Assembly (NCBI GenBank): GCA_003139995.1
Contig: PLIC01000136.1
Span: forward strand, 2,739 to 39,183
Origin: Candidatus Acidiflorens stordalenmirensis
GTDB lineage: Bacteria > Acidobacteriota > Terriglobia > Terriglobales > Acidobacteriaceae
Length of the DNA: 36,445 nucleotides
Direction: 5' to 3'
Part shown: one piece after another, positions 16,756 through 25,485 of the stretch
How the letters are laid out: every line of letters starts with the position of its first letter
How positions within the stretch are numbered: the first letter of the stretch is position 1
Notes under the pieces: model-generated
Database searches by the model: none
What the model saw: only the letters and a program-made list of their open reading frames with translations
Told to the model about the DNA's origin: nothing
Position numbers and translations under genes: made by a program

Positions 16756-17921
16756 AGGCTGATCCCCGTGGCGTGCTCACCGGCGTTCACTTCATGGACG
16801 GCGACCACGCCTGCTGCGAAGGCGCGCTGGCCGCCGGCAGCCGGTTCGCCGCCGGATACCCCATCACCCCTTCCACCGAAGTCGTTGAGCGCTTCGCCTC
16901 TCGCGTTCCGACCGTGGGCGGAACGTTTATCCAGATGGAAGACGAACTCGCGGCCTCCATCACCCTGCAAGGCGCGGTCTGGGCCGGAGCCAAGGCGTTC
17001 ACCGTGACCTCCGGCCCCGGCTTTTCACTGATGATGGAACATATCGGCTACGCGGCCATGACCGAAACGCCGTGTGTGTTCGTGGATGTGCAGCGCGGAG
17101 GGCCGTCTACTGGCCTACCTACGCTCCCCGCGCAAGCCGACATGATGCAGGCGCGATGGGGCTCGCATGGCGACTACGAGATCATCGCCCTCTGCCCCAA
17201 TTCTCCGCAGGAGTGTTTTAACCTCACCATCAAGGCCTTCAACCTGGCCGAAGAATTCCGCGTGCCCGTGATGTTCATGATGGACGAATGCGTAGGCCAC
17301 ATGACCGAGAAGGTAGTGATTCCCCCCGCCGACCAGATCGAAGTCGTGCCGCGCCGCCATACTCACAAGCCGGTTGACGAGTACCTCCCCTATGAAACCA
17401 ACGGCGACCTGGTTCCGGAAATGGCGCACGCCGGCGAAGGCTACAACTTTCATATCACCGGCTTGACCCACGACGAACGCGGCTATCCCAACATGACTCC
17501 GCAGATCCAGGACAAGCTGGTTCGCCGCTTGCAAAACAAGATTCTCCAAGCCGCCGACCGCATTGCCATGTTCGAGGAGGAGCAACTCGAAGGCGCCGAC
17601 GTCGTGGTCGTTTCCTACGGAATCACTTCCCGAGTGGCGCAACGAGCCATCGAGGCCGCTCGTGGACGGGGTCTGCGCGTCGGCAAGTTGCGCCTGATTA
17701 CGGCCTGGCCGTTCCCCGATAAAAAAATCCGCGAACTCGCAGCGAAAGTGAAAGCTTTTGTCGTTCCCGAACTCAATCTGGGCCAGATGGTGCGAGAAGT
17801 AGAGCGAGCTGCCGCGGGCCAGGCCAAAACCTTCGCCGTGCCGCACGCGGGCGGCGGAGTGCACAACCCCGAAGACATTCTCAAGGTAATTGTGGAGGCA
17901 GGCCGATGCCAGACAGCTTGA
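16752..17921 (+). CDS. korA: 2-oxoacid:ferredoxin oxidoreductase alpha subunit
   Basis: 389 residues. The family motif YPITPSTEVVERFA at about residue 36 is followed by FIQMEDELAASITLQGAVWAGAKA and TSGPGFSLMMEHIGYAAMTE, which form the pyrimidine-binding and domain-II regions of OFOR alpha chains. The C-terminal part (VVVSYGITSRVAQRAIEAAR, then WPFPDKKIRELAAKVKAFVV) is the transketolase-C domain. This branch is usually 2-oxoglutarate:ferredoxin oxidoreductase, as in Mycobacterium KorAB and rTCA-type enzymes, but substrate specificity cannot be fixed from sequence. It overlaps korD by four bases and korB by 16. Confidence 0.92.
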   Translation: MKADPRGVLTGVHFMDGDHACCEGALAAGSRFAAGYPITPSTEVVERFASRVPTVGGTFIQMEDELAASITLQGAVWAGAKAFTVTSGPGFSLMMEHIGYAAMTETPCVFVDVQRGGPSTGLPTLPAQADMMQARWGSHGDYEIIALCPNSPQECFNLTIKAFNLAEEFRVPVMFMMDECVGHMTEKVVIPPADQIEVVPRRHTHKPVDEYLPYETNGDLVPEMAHAGEGYNFHITGLTHDERGYPNMTPQIQDKLVRRLQNKILQAADRIAMFEEEQLEGADVVVVSYGITSRVAQRAIEAARGRGLRVGKLRLITAWPFPDKKIRELAAKVKAFVVPELNLGQMVREVERAAAGQAKTFAVPHAGGGVHNPEDILKVIVEAGRCQTA

Positions 17922-18793
17922 TCAACGACCCGGTCAATCCAGCCGTCAATCCAGTCGAGCCCTTCTTGCGCAGCGATCGCATGCCTTCCATCTGGTGTCC
18001 GGGATGCGGCATCGGCACCACCGTGAACTCTTTCGCCCGCGCCCTCATCGATTCGAAAATCGATTTGCAATCGCTGGCCCTGGTCTCGGGCATCGGCTGT
18101 ACCGGGCGCGTGGCGGGCTACGTCAAACTCGATTCTTTCCATACCACGCACGGCCGCGCCATCCCGTTCGCCACCGGGCTCAAACTGGCAAACCCAAAGC
18201 TGAACGTCATCGTCTATTCCGGTGACGGCGATCTTTCCGCCATCGGGGGCAATCATCTGATCCACGCCGCGCGCCGCAACATCGATTTGAAAGTCATCTG
18301 CGTCAACAATTTGATCTACGCCATGACGGGCGGCCAGACCGCGCCCACTACTCCCGAGCACTCGACTACTTCCACGAATCCCTACGGCGTGTTCGAGCCG
18401 GCGTTCAATTTGCCGCACCTGGTCGAAGCGGCGGGCGCGGTTTACGTCGCGCGCTGGACCACCTTTCACGTGCGGCAACTGACGCGCTCCATCGGCGAGG
18501 CGTTCCAGAAAAAAGGCTTTTCCTTTATCGAAGTGATCTCGCCCTGTCCCACGCTTTATCAACGCCGCAACAAGATGGGCGACGGTCTCGACGCTATGAA
18601 GTTCTACAAAGAGAAGAGCAAAGTCCGGAACGGCGCGCCCACCAGCGAAGTCGGCCTGACCATGACCGGAGAGATCGTCGTGGGCAAGTTCGTGGACCGC
18701 GAACGCCCCGATTACCAGACCTTGATGCGAGCGCAATACGCCGAGTCGTTGGGCGAGAGATTCGTGGAACAAGCGGAGATGGTATGCAGCTAA
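17906..18793 (+). CDS. korB: 2-oxoacid:ferredoxin oxidoreductase beta (ThDP) subunit
   Basis: 295 residues. WCPGCGIGTT near residue 30 begins the cysteine set of the beta-chain [4Fe-4S] cluster, and GIGCTGR follows. The ThDP/Mg motif is GDGDLSAIGGNHLIHAARRN. VNNLIYAMTGGQTAPTT is the strongly conserved OFOR beta segment. It performs decarboxylation of the 2-oxo acid and electron transfer to ferredoxin. It overlaps korA by 16 bases and korC by 10, so expression should be stoichiometric. Confidence 0.93.
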   Translation: MPDSLINDPVNPAVNPVEPFLRSDRMPSIWCPGCGIGTTVNSFARALIDSKIDLQSLALVSGIGCTGRVAGYVKLDSFHTTHGRAIPFATGLKLANPKLNVIVYSGDGDLSAIGGNHLIHAARRNIDLKVICVNNLIYAMTGGQTAPTTPEHSTTSTNPYGVFEPAFNLPHLVEAAGAVYVARWTTFHVRQLTRSIGEAFQKKGFSFIEVISPCPTLYQRRNKMGDGLDAMKFYKEKSKVRNGAPTSEVGLTMTGEIVVGKFVDRERPDYQTLMRAQYAESLGERFVEQAEMVCS

Positions 18794-19380
18794 CTGAAAT
18801 TCGTATCGCGGGTTTTGGCGGCCAGGGAGTGATCCTTTCGGCCATCGTTCTAGGCAAGGCTGCTTCGATTTATCAAGGCGCTTATGCCACCATGACCCAG
18901 AACTTCGGCCCGGAAGCCCGGGGCGGCGCTTGCAGCGCGCAGCTCGTCGTTTCCGATTCGCCCGTGTTGTACCCGTACGTCATCCAGCCGGACATCCTCG
19001 TCGTAATGTCGCAAGAAGCTTATGTGCGCTTCGGCTCCGAGTTGAAAGATGGCGGCATCATGATCGTCGAGCAGGACCTAGTGCGAGTTTCAGATCTCAA
19101 CAAGGAAATCCAGGTCTACAGCGTCCCAGCGACCCGCATCGCCGAAGATCTCGGAAAACGCATGGTACTGAATTCGGTGATGGTGGGATTCTTCACCGCA
19201 GTCACACACTTGCTGGATCCCGATGCCGTGCGCAAAGCAGTCGCGGATTCTGTCCCGCCCACCTTCCGCGAACTGAACCTGAAGGCCTTTGAACGAGGGC
19301 TTGAGTACGGAACTATAGCATTGAGCGCCAGCCCGAGCCTGGCCGAGGAGGAGCTGCAGGCGCAGTATTCCCGGGAATAG
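18784..19380 (+). CDS. korC: 2-oxoacid:ferredoxin oxidoreductase gamma subunit
   Basis: 198 residues. It has the glycine-rich IAGFGGQGVILSAIVLGKAA at the N-terminus and FGPEARGGACSAQLVVSD, both standard for the gamma chain that binds CoA. The last gene of korDABC; translation starts inside the korB end. No clear terminator follows; the next 334 bases contain a sigma-54 promoter for a separate gene. Confidence 0.92.
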   Translation: MQLTEIRIAGFGGQGVILSAIVLGKAASIYQGAYATMTQNFGPEARGGACSAQLVVSDSPVLYPYVIQPDILVVMSQEAYVRFGSELKDGGIMIVEQDLVRVSDLNKEIQVYSVPATRIAEDLGKRMVLNSVMVGFFTAVTHLLDPDAVRKAVADSVPPTFRELNLKAFERGLEYGTIALSASPSLAEEELQAQYSRE

Positions 19381-19445
19381 GTTCGCGCCGTTGCATTTGT
19401 CAACGTTTGATGTTGTGAAATTCATCTGCACATTGCCGATCCGTA

Positions 19446-19469
19446 AGTGACTGATTGCAAACCGTCACT
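19446..19469. promoter_or_regulatory. Perfect dyad, candidate enhancer (activator) site
   Basis: AGTGAC (19446-19451) and GTCACT (19464-19469) are perfect inverted 6-mers with a 12-base spacer. The site is about 177 bases upstream of the sigma-54 promoter at 19646, a usual distance for an enhancer-binding protein. Assignment to the regulator at 21277 is inference. Confidence 0.35.
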
Positions 19470-19645
19470 CTTATTATTCACCTCCAAACACTAAAAACGC
19501 GAGCTTTGACCTGTTGCGATTTCCGGCAAAGCGTTGTGGACAATCTCGCCGCGACAGTGCACGCCAAGAAATTGGCTTTCGTCTATCTCCTTCATTTAGC
19601 AGGAGATCGGTGCCAGCAATGCGCTTCCTCGCAATTCGCCTCAGC

Positions 19646-19662
19646 TTGGCATCGCGATTGCC
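19646..19662 (+). promoter_or_regulatory. Sigma-54 (-24/-12) promoter
   Basis: TTGGCATCGCGATTGCC carries GG at 19648-19649 and GC at 19660-19661 with exactly ten bases between, and TTGGCA and TTGC elements close to the RpoN consensus. The predicted transcript starts near 19673, about 42 bases before ATG 19715. A sigma-54 activator is encoded nearby at 21277-22632. The rest of the 19381-19714 gap holds no gene that I can see. Confidence 0.65.
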
Positions 19663-19714
19663 TTTGGAATAGTACCGAGTGGCTTGCAAAGACGGCCCTC
19701 CGGCGAGGTGACTT

Positions 19715-20386
19715 ATGACAGTCCTACTGGTTCTCTTCACATTCACGGCTTTCTTGCTGATTGACCATTTCCGGAGCCGCCGGGCCGTTGCGCCCATGCA
19801 GGTTGCCGCGCCAAAGCATGACGCGTTGCCGCGCTTGCAGCCAGCCTTAGTCGGCGGTTTCGAGGTGCCAGAAAACCTGCGCTACCATCCGGGTCACACC
19901 TGGGCATTGAGCGAGAGTCCCAGCCTGGTGCGGGTCGGCATGGATGATTTTGCCTCTAAGCTGACCGGCAAGGTGGAAAGCATCACGCTGCCGCAACGCG
20001 GCCAGTGGATTCGCCAGGGCCAGAAGATGTGCACAATTCATCGCGATGGCTGCGCAGTCGACATGGTCTCGCCCATCGAGGGCAGCGTGTCCGACATCAA
20101 CCAAGCGCTGGTGGAGGATCCTAAGCTGGCACTCCGCGATCCCTACGGCGAAGGCTGGCTAATGACCGTGCAGGCGCCCGACGCCAAGACGAGCTTCCGC
20201 AACTTGCTGGGTGGCGCGCTCGCGCGCTGGTGGACGGAAGAGTCGGCAAGCCGCTTGCAACGCCGGATGCCGATGGCATTCGCGGGCGCACTGGCCCAGG
20301 ATGGTGGAGTCGCCATGAACGATCTCTCAGCCCAGATCCCCGACCAGGAGTGGCTGCCGCTCGCGAAGGAGTTCTTCCTGTCATAA
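19715..20386 (+). CDS. Membrane-anchored GcvH-like (biotinyl/lipoyl-fold) protein without lipoyl lysine
   Basis: 223 residues. A short N-terminal helix (MTVLLVLFTFTAFLLI) anchors it. Residues about 57-150 resemble glycine-cleavage H protein: YHPGHTWALSES, VRVGMDDFASKLTGKVESI, the turn SPIEGSVSDIN and DPYGEGWLM. Where H protein has ESVKA with the lipoylated Lys, this protein reads HRDGCAVDMVSP, so Lys is replaced by Gly and no lipoate can be attached at that site. The C-terminal 70 residues are not recognised. The fold may have become a structural or electron-transfer scaffold (inference). It is transcribed from a sigma-54 promoter and ends convergent with the archaemetzincin gene. Confidence 0.8.
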   Translation: MTVLLVLFTFTAFLLIDHFRSRRAVAPMQVAAPKHDALPRLQPALVGGFEVPENLRYHPGHTWALSESPSLVRVGMDDFASKLTGKVESITLPQRGQWIRQGQKMCTIHRDGCAVDMVSPIEGSVSDINQALVEDPKLALRDPYGEGWLMTVQAPDAKTSFRNLLGGALARWWTEESASRLQRRMPMAFAGALAQDGGVAMNDLSAQIPDQEWLPLAKEFFLS

Positions 20387-20407
20387 GTCGAACCCGCAGC
20401 AACCGCG

Positions 20408-20445
20408 GGTGCCCCATCCCTGCGCGTCCTTTGCGCAGGGGTGGG
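20408..20445. repeat. Hairpin repeat, family member 1 (minus orientation)
   Basis: Arms 20413-20425 (CCCATCCCTGCGC) and 20433-20445 pair over 13 bases with one G-T wobble and a seven-base loop. On the minus strand the loop reads AAAGGAC and the element is followed by GGGGCACC. The same loop length, AAA start and GGGGCAC flank occur in the elements at 28701 and 28783, with different arms. It lies between convergent genes and could also act as a terminator. Confidence 0.7.
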
Positions 20446-20567
20446 ATTCCACGCGTTCCGCTGGGGAGTCTCGTCCTTCGACTCTGTTTGAAGGGGCGCG
20501 GCTTCAGTCGCGCCGTACACTAGATTCGGATATACCTCAAGGCCAAATTCTGTGGTTGTTCGCGATC

Positions 20568-21122
20568 TCAAAAGTTTCGCGCGGACGAGACCTGCTTCAT
20601 CGGCGTTGCCGCAGCCTGACAGGCGGTGCACAGTGCGCTGTCTTTGAGGTCGATCCACTCCACGGCGTGGGAAGGAGCCATGGCGCAGCGGTAGTCGTCG
20701 CAGTGAGTCAGGTTCAGAGTGTGGCCCAGTTCATGAACCGCTTCCTTTATCACGCGCTGGCGGAATAGGTCGGGATTGGGCGGAAGGCCGTAGAACTCCT
20801 GGCGCAGCCGGTGCGCTGAGATCACGGCGCAGGGGCCACCCATCTGTGCCTCGCCGAAAACGTAAGTAAGAATCGGGATGTAGAGATCCACGGCGACAAT
20901 GCCCAGCATTCGCCAGGAATCGGCAGTAAGAAAACTCTGCATGCGGTGCAGGATTTCCGAGGAGTGGTACTGCTGCCGCTCTCCGTGGAAGGCGAACTCC
21001 GGATCCAACCGGACCGGGAGCACCTTACAAGGGACGCGGAAAGTTTCTTCGATGGCGGGGCGCAGATCCTTCAGCAGCCCGTCATCCACATTCCCGATCG
21101 GCAAGAGTTGCAGCAGCTTCAT
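20568..21122 (-). CDS. amzA: Archaemetzincin, zinc metalloprotease
   Basis: 184 codons' worth including stop, the usual length. ATG 21122 begins MKLLQLLPIGNVDD, as other family members do. The zinc site is HELGHTLNLTHC, followed by DDYRCAM and by CTAC, giving the family's HExxH...H-C...C-x-M...CxxC layout with a second, structural zinc. The canonical Gly of HExxHxxGxxH is Asn here. No signal peptide, so cytoplasmic. Substrates of archaemetzincins are poorly known. It is downstream of the sigma-54 regulator on the same strand with a 154-base gap containing hairpins, so it is probably a separate transcript. Confidence 0.9.
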   Translation of the reverse strand: MKLLQLLPIGNVDDGLLKDLRPAIEETFRVPCKVLPVRLDPEFAFHGERQQYHSSEILHRMQSFLTADSWRMLGIVAVDLYIPILTYVFGEAQMGGPCAVISAHRLRQEFYGLPPNPDLFRQRVIKEAVHELGHTLNLTHCDDYRCAMAPSHAVEWIDLKDSALCTACQAAATPMKQVSSARNF

Positions 21123-21167
21123 CGGATCAGAGCATTTCTCGTGATGGTGTAGAGTGCGCACCCTCAG

Positions 21168-21220
21168 CGGCTAAAGCCGGAACCCATTACAGCCCGTGGC
21201 GGCACGGCTCAAGCCGTGCC
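21168..21220. repeat. Two small hairpins between amzA and the regulator gene
   Basis: CGGCT-AA-AGCCG lies at 21168-21179. A second, perfect stem GGCACGGCT (21201-21209) / AGCCGTGCC (21212-21220) has a two-base loop. Neither is followed by a clear T-run. They look like dispersed palindromic elements rather than terminators. Confidence 0.6.
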
Positions 21221-21276
21221 CTACCCGTTCCTGCCTTCCCCATACAGCAAATCGGGAACTGCTCTAGAATTCAGCT

Positions 21277-22632
21277 TTATCGCGTCTCAACCGGGGTGCG
21301 AGTCCAGCCATACTTCTTCAGCTTGTGATAGAGAGTGACCCGGTCGATGTCAAGTACCTCCGCGGCACGGCTCTGATTGCCTCCACATTCCTCGACCACC
21401 CGCAGGATGTGGGCGCGCTCCATTTCCTCCAGCTTCTTGCTCCCGCCGATGGAGACGCTTTGCGGCTTGAAGATAAAGTCCGGCTCTTGCAGTTCCGGCT
21501 CCTGTCCCACAACCATGGCGCGCTCGACAGCATTCTCCAGTTCGCGAACGTTCCCCAGCCAGGACTGTTGCTGCAATTGGTTCATGGCCTCCGGGGAAAC
21601 CCGGGTTATGCGTTTGTTCATGGCCAGGGAGAACTTGCGAACGAAGTGGTCCACGAGCAGCGGGATGTCCTCCCGGCGCTCGCGCAGCGGCGGCAGTGAA
21701 ATGCGGAAGACGTTGAGCCGATAGAAAAGATCGGGACGGAACTTACCCTCCTCGATCAGTTTTTCGAGATCCTTGCTGGTGGCGGCGATGCAGCGGAAAT
21801 CCACCTTGATGGTTTGGTTGCCGCCCACCCGTGTAATTTCGCGCTCCTGCAGCACCCGCAGCAGGTCGGTCTGCGTCTTCAGGGTGATGTCGCCGATCTC
21901 GTCCAGGAAGACCGTCCCGCCTTCGGCAATTTCGAACTTGCCTTTTTTGCGGTACTGCGCGCCGGTGAACGCGCCCTTCTCATGTCCGAAGAGTTCGCTT
22001 TCGAGAAGCGTCTCCGTCAGAGCGCCGCAGTGAATGACGACCAGCGGATGAAATCTTCGCGGACTGGCGTGATGGATCGCTCGCGCCACCAGTTCCTTCC
22101 CGGTGCCGCTCTCTCCCGTGACCAGAACCGTGGCGTCCGTGGGACCAACCGTCTCAATGGCGTCGAAGACCTTGCGCATGGGGCCGCTCTGGCCGACCAT
22201 GTCCCCGGGGCGCGCGACTTCCGCGACGGTCTCGCGCAAGAGCACGTTCTCCTGGGCCGTCCGTTTGTGCGCCAGCACGTTCCTCACCATGTGTGCGATC
22301 TCGTCCGGGTCCAGCGGTTTGGTCACGTAGTCGTAGGCTCCGTTCTTCAGCGCTGCGACGGCGGTGTCGACCGAGGCATAGCCAGTCATGATGATTACGA
22401 TGAGCTCGGGGTCGACTTCGTGCATGCGGCGCTGCAGCTCGATCCCATCGGTGCCATGCATCTTGATATCCACCAGGGCCGCATCCCAACGCTGTTCCGC
22501 CAGCCGGGTAAGCGCGTCGTTGGCGTTTTCCACCGTAGCTACCTCGTAGCCCTCTTCGCGGAACCATTTGCCCAGCGAGTCGCGCACGCTCAGTTCGTCG
22601 TCCACAATCAGCAGTTTTCCCTGTGTGCTCAC
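21277..22632 (-). CDS. Sigma-54-dependent response regulator (NtrC family)
   Basis: About 451 residues from GTG 22632, which is preceded by GAGG at eight bases; GTG 22641, overlapping the kinase stop, is the alternative. The receiver domain has DD, the phospho-acceptor Asp in ALVDIKMHG (about residue 55) and Lys in VTKPLD. The AAA+ domain has Walker A GESGTGKE (about 173), the sigma-54 contact GAFTGA (about 220) and Walker [12 protein letters not shown]. The C-terminus is a Fis-type helix-turn-helix ([24 protein letters not shown]). It is the partner of the heme-containing kinase encoded just upstream and could act on the sigma-54 promoter at 19646. Confidence 0.95.
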   Translation of the reverse strand: MSTQGKLLIVDDELSVRDSLGKWFREEGYEVATVENANDALTRLAEQRWDAALVDIKMHGTDGIELQRRMHEVDPELIVIIMTGYASVDTAVAALKNGAYDYVTKPLDPDEIAHMVRNVLAHKRTAQENVLLRETVAEVARPGDMVGQSGPMRKVFDAIETVGPTDATVLVTGESGTGKELVARAIHHASPRRFHPLVVIHCGALTETLLESELFGHEKGAFTGAQYRKKGKFEIAEGGTVFLDEIGDITLKTQTDLLRVLQEREITRVGGNQTIKVDFRCIAATSKDLEKLIEEGKFRPDLFYRLNVFRISLPPLRERREDIPLLVDHFVRKFSLAMNKRITRVSPEAMNQLQQQSWLGNVRELENAVERAMVVGQEPELQEPDFIFKPQSVSIGGSKKLEEMERAHILRVVEECGGNQSRAAEVLDIDRVTLYHKLKKYGWTRTPVETR

Positions 22633-22637
22633 TTCAA

Positions 22638-24317
22638 TCACCTCACGTTCATCGTGCTATTGCCGGCGCCGGCGTTCGCCAGGGAAGCGGCGGGGGCTTG
22701 ATTGGGCAGGGTTATGGTGAAAGTCGTGCCCCGGCCCAACTCCGATGCGACTTCGATGCGCCCGTCATGCCGCTCCAAGATGCCGCGACTGATCGCCAAG
22801 CCCAGCCCGACTCCGTGCCCACTTTCTTTCGTCGTCAGAAAAGGTTCGAAGATATGCGGTAAGACGTCGGGAGCGATGCCGGCTCCGTCGTCGCGCACCT
22901 GGATCTCGATTTCCGCGTCATCGCTGCTCAGCCGGGTTTCGATCCAGAGATTGCCGCCCCGGGGCATGGCATCGATTGCGTTCATGATCAACGCCAGGAG
23001 CACTTGTTCAATCTGCGCCGGATCGCACGACACGAGCGGCAAATCTTCCGCACGCTTCAGTTGCAGTTCGATTCCGCCCAGCTCCAGTTGATGCCGCACT
23101 AGCAGCAGACAACGATCGATCACTGCATGTAGGTTGGTGGACTGTACGTTCATGGGCGCGGTGCGCGAAAGAGTCAGCAGGGCCTTGATCAGTTCGCCGC
23201 AGCGCCGGCTTTCCGCGGCGATCAGGTCCAGACATTCCATCGTCTCCTCGCGTTTTTCACGATCGACTTGGCCAGACTCTACCCACTTCCGCAGCAGTTT
23301 GGCATAGGTAAGAATCCCAGAAAGCGGATTGTTCACCTCGTGCGCTACCACGGCCGCCATCTTGCCGAGGGAAGCCATTTTTTCCACGTGCAGCACATGA
23401 TCGTGGGCGCGATTGAGTTCCTTCGTCTTCTGCTCGACGCGATCTTCGAGCGTCTTTGCCCAGGTGACGATTTCTTTGTTCGCCGCGCGCAACTGCAGGC
23501 TCATGTCGTTGAACGAATGCGCCAGATCGCCCACTTCGTCGCGGGATTGCACCTCGATTTGGTAGCCAAGCTCCCCCTGGGAAAGATGTTCCGTGCCATT
23601 CTTGAGCGCCTTAATGGGTTCGCCGACCACTCGCCACACGAATAACCAGCTCAATACCGCCACGATCAGCATCGCCCCCGCCGTGTAAGAGAGCATGTGG
23701 GCGCTGCTGACCGCAAGTTGCGCGTCCGCTTTCGCCAGCGAAAGGTTCGTGTCGAGCACGCCCAGAACTTGTTGGCCGGCAGGGTGCGCGTGGCATTCGG
23801 CGTTGGAGCAGCCGGGTTGATTTTCGATGGGAGTGATAATTCCCAGCACACGTTGCCCGCCGCCATCGCGATAAATGCGAAAGCGGTCGGGGCGATTCAG
23901 GCGCGCCAGCGGCTGCGATTGGGTGTGGCAGCTATAGCAGGCCTCCGCCCTCTTGTCGAGGACGTGGCTGACTTCCGCGGCATCGGTGGAATAGCTGATC
24001 CGGCCCTCCTGATCAAAAATGCGCACTTTGACCATGCCCGGCTCGTCCGCGATGGTTTGGATCGTGTGATAAAGTCCCTCGCGGTCGTTGCGCAGCATGT
24101 AGTACGTGGTGCTGCGCTTGATAACATCGCTGACCCGCTCGGCGCTGGCCAGCGTGGCTGCTTCCAGGTGCTGGCGATGCAATCGGATATTCAAGTATCC
24201 GAGGAGAGCGAAGATGACGACCATGGCGGCCAGCAGAGACCCGATCAACTTTGCGCTGATACTGTGAGTCAGCCGCCTCCATCCCAGATCGCCGCGAATT
24301 GGCTCAGTCTGCCGCAT
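22638..24317 (-). CDS. Membrane sensor histidine kinase with two c-type heme motifs
   Basis: 559 residues. TM1 (about 20-42) and TM2 (about 208-229) enclose a periplasmic sensor of about 165 residues. This carries CYSCH (127-131, a normal CxxCH heme site) and CSNAECH (170-176, a CX4CH spacing known for some c-hemes). HAMP (about 230-285) and a coiled coil lead to HisKA with His327 in AAVVAHEVNNPLSG. HATPase boxes follow: N (LIMNAIDAM), G1 (RDDGAGI) and G2 (GHGVGLGLAIS). Covalent heme in the sensor suggests detection of redox state or a gas. The start overlaps the end of the NrfD-like gene by 14 bases, so sensor and electron-transfer genes are made together. Confidence 0.93.
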   Translation of the reverse strand: MRQTEPIRGDLGWRRLTHSISAKLIGSLLAAMVVIFALLGYLNIRLHRQHLEAATLASAERVSDVIKRSTTYYMLRNDREGLYHTIQTIADEPGMVKVRIFDQEGRISYSTDAAEVSHVLDKRAEACYSCHTQSQPLARLNRPDRFRIYRDGGGQRVLGIITPIENQPGCSNAECHAHPAGQQVLGVLDTNLSLAKADAQLAVSSAHMLSYTAGAMLIVAVLSWLFVWRVVGEPIKALKNGTEHLSQGELGYQIEVQSRDEVGDLAHSFNDMSLQLRAANKEIVTWAKTLEDRVEQKTKELNRAHDHVLHVEKMASLGKMAAVVAHEVNNPLSGILTYAKLLRKWVESGQVDREKREETMECLDLIAAESRRCGELIKALLTLSRTAPMNVQSTNLHAVIDRCLLLVRHQLELGGIELQLKRAEDLPLVSCDPAQIEQVLLALIMNAIDAMPRGGNLWIETRLSSDDAEIEIQVRDDGAGIAPDVLPHIFEPFLTTKESGHGVGLGLAISRGILERHDGRIEVASELGRGTTFTITLPNQAPAASLANAGAGNSTMNVR

Positions 24318-25485
24318 GTCCTAATACCGCTGTAGCAACCACGGGCGCGGTTTCGGTTCGGAGACGCTCTTTCAATGGAATTCGTACTTCGGGAAAGATA
24401 GGCAAGTGTCTCACTGCCAACCCGAATAGGGCGAAACCCGCCGCGATAATCATAAGGGTCACGGAGAACTCCGTCCACTTCGGCATGTAGTGATGCCCAA
24501 CGTAAGTCTCAAAGCCGGTAAGGCTGACATTGAGGCGGTTGGTGATGAATCCGAGCACAGTACAGATGGAGGCGAGATACAAGCCGTTTGCCGATAGCCT
24601 GACTTTCTTGAAACTGAGCAATGTGATTGGAATCACAAATGCCAGCGTCAGTTCGAGCCACAGAAAGTACGCTTCGTAGCTGGGCTTAATGATCTGTCGC
24701 AGCATGCCGCGATGGAAGTAATCCTCGAAGCGCAACAGGGCATTGACCCAGAGAGCAACCAGCAACGCGCCGCCAAGGTCGACTAAAACCGGGAGTTCAA
24801 GGTGACGGCCGAAGGCTTTTGCGCTCTGCGTGGACTCGAAGATCGTCATTGCCAAACCCACCGCAATCGCCGATCCGAAAAAGAGGAACGGCAGCGCGGG
24901 CGTGTACCAGAAGGGATGCAGCTTGCTCGGCATGATCAGATAGAGCGATCCGAGCGAACTCTGGTGCAGGGTGGAGAGCAGGATGCCCAAGATGATCAGC
25001 ACCGGGTAGATCTTCTTAATCCACTGGATCGGAGTCTGCAGATTGAATTTCTCGAACACATTGGGAAGGAATTCAAAAAAGAGCACGGTAGTGTAGGCCA
25101 TCACGCATATGCCGACCTCGAACATGACCGAGTGCGGGTTCATGTAGATGAGCTGATGCCAGATGTACCAGGGGCGGCCAAGGTCGAACAACAGCCCAAC
25201 GATGAAAAGTAAATAGCCCAGGAACGCCGTCAACACCGCGGGGCGCACAACACTGTGCAGCCGCTCGACATTGAACAGGTACACCGCGCCAATCACGCAG
25301 AAGCCGCCCGCCGCCAGCATGACCCCACACAGGAGGTCGAAGCCGATCCAAAGCCCCCAGGGAAACTGGTCGCTCATGTTTGAAACCGCGCCCAAGCCGT
25401 GGAAAAAGCGAACGAATGTGGAGTACAGCCCCAGGCCCATGATTACAACGAATACCACTCTCCAAAAGGTCAGCTTGAACTTCAT
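24304..25485 (-). CDS. NrfD/HybB-like integral membrane subunit
   Basis: 393 residues with about ten hydrophobic segments. Signature stretches include GLWIGFDLLCGVMLAAGGF, the loop LLFDLGRPWYIWHQLIYMNPHSVMFEVG and NRLNVSLTGFETYVG, as in HybB/HmeB-type quinone-interacting membrane subunits. Such subunits pass electrons between the quinone pool and an attached iron-sulfur subunit and may help conserve proton-motive force. The start overlaps the upstream FeS gene as ATGA. No hydrogenase, molybdopterin or multiheme catalytic subunit lies beside it, so the electron source or sink is not visible. Confidence 0.9.
   Translation of the reverse strand: MKFKLTFWRVVFVVIMGLGLYSTFVRFFHGLGAVSNMSDQFPWGLWIGFDLLCGVMLAAGGFCVIGAVYLFNVERLHSVVRPAVLTAFLGYLLFIVGLLFDLGRPWYIWHQLIYMNPHSVMFEVGICVMAYTTVLFFEFLPNVFEKFNLQTPIQWIKKIYPVLIILGILLSTLHQSSLGSLYLIMPSKLHPFWYTPALPFLFFGSAIAVGLAMTIFESTQSAKAFGRHLELPVLVDLGGALLVALWVNALLRFEDYFHRGMLRQIIKPSYEAYFLWLELTLAFVIPITLLSFKKVRLSANGLYLASICTVLGFITNRLNVSLTGFETYVGHHYMPKWTEFSVTLMIIAAGFALFGLAVRHLPIFPEVRIPLKERLRTETAPVVATAVLGHAAD

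Noticed and set aside
17615..18772. 385-codon minus-strand frame
   Set aside because: Antisense to korA and korB. The translation is Arg/Asp/Gly-rich without domain features.
19455..19718. 87-codon plus-strand frame before the GcvH-like gene
   Set aside because: No usable ribosome-binding site, no recognisable sequence, and it covers the sigma-54 promoter.
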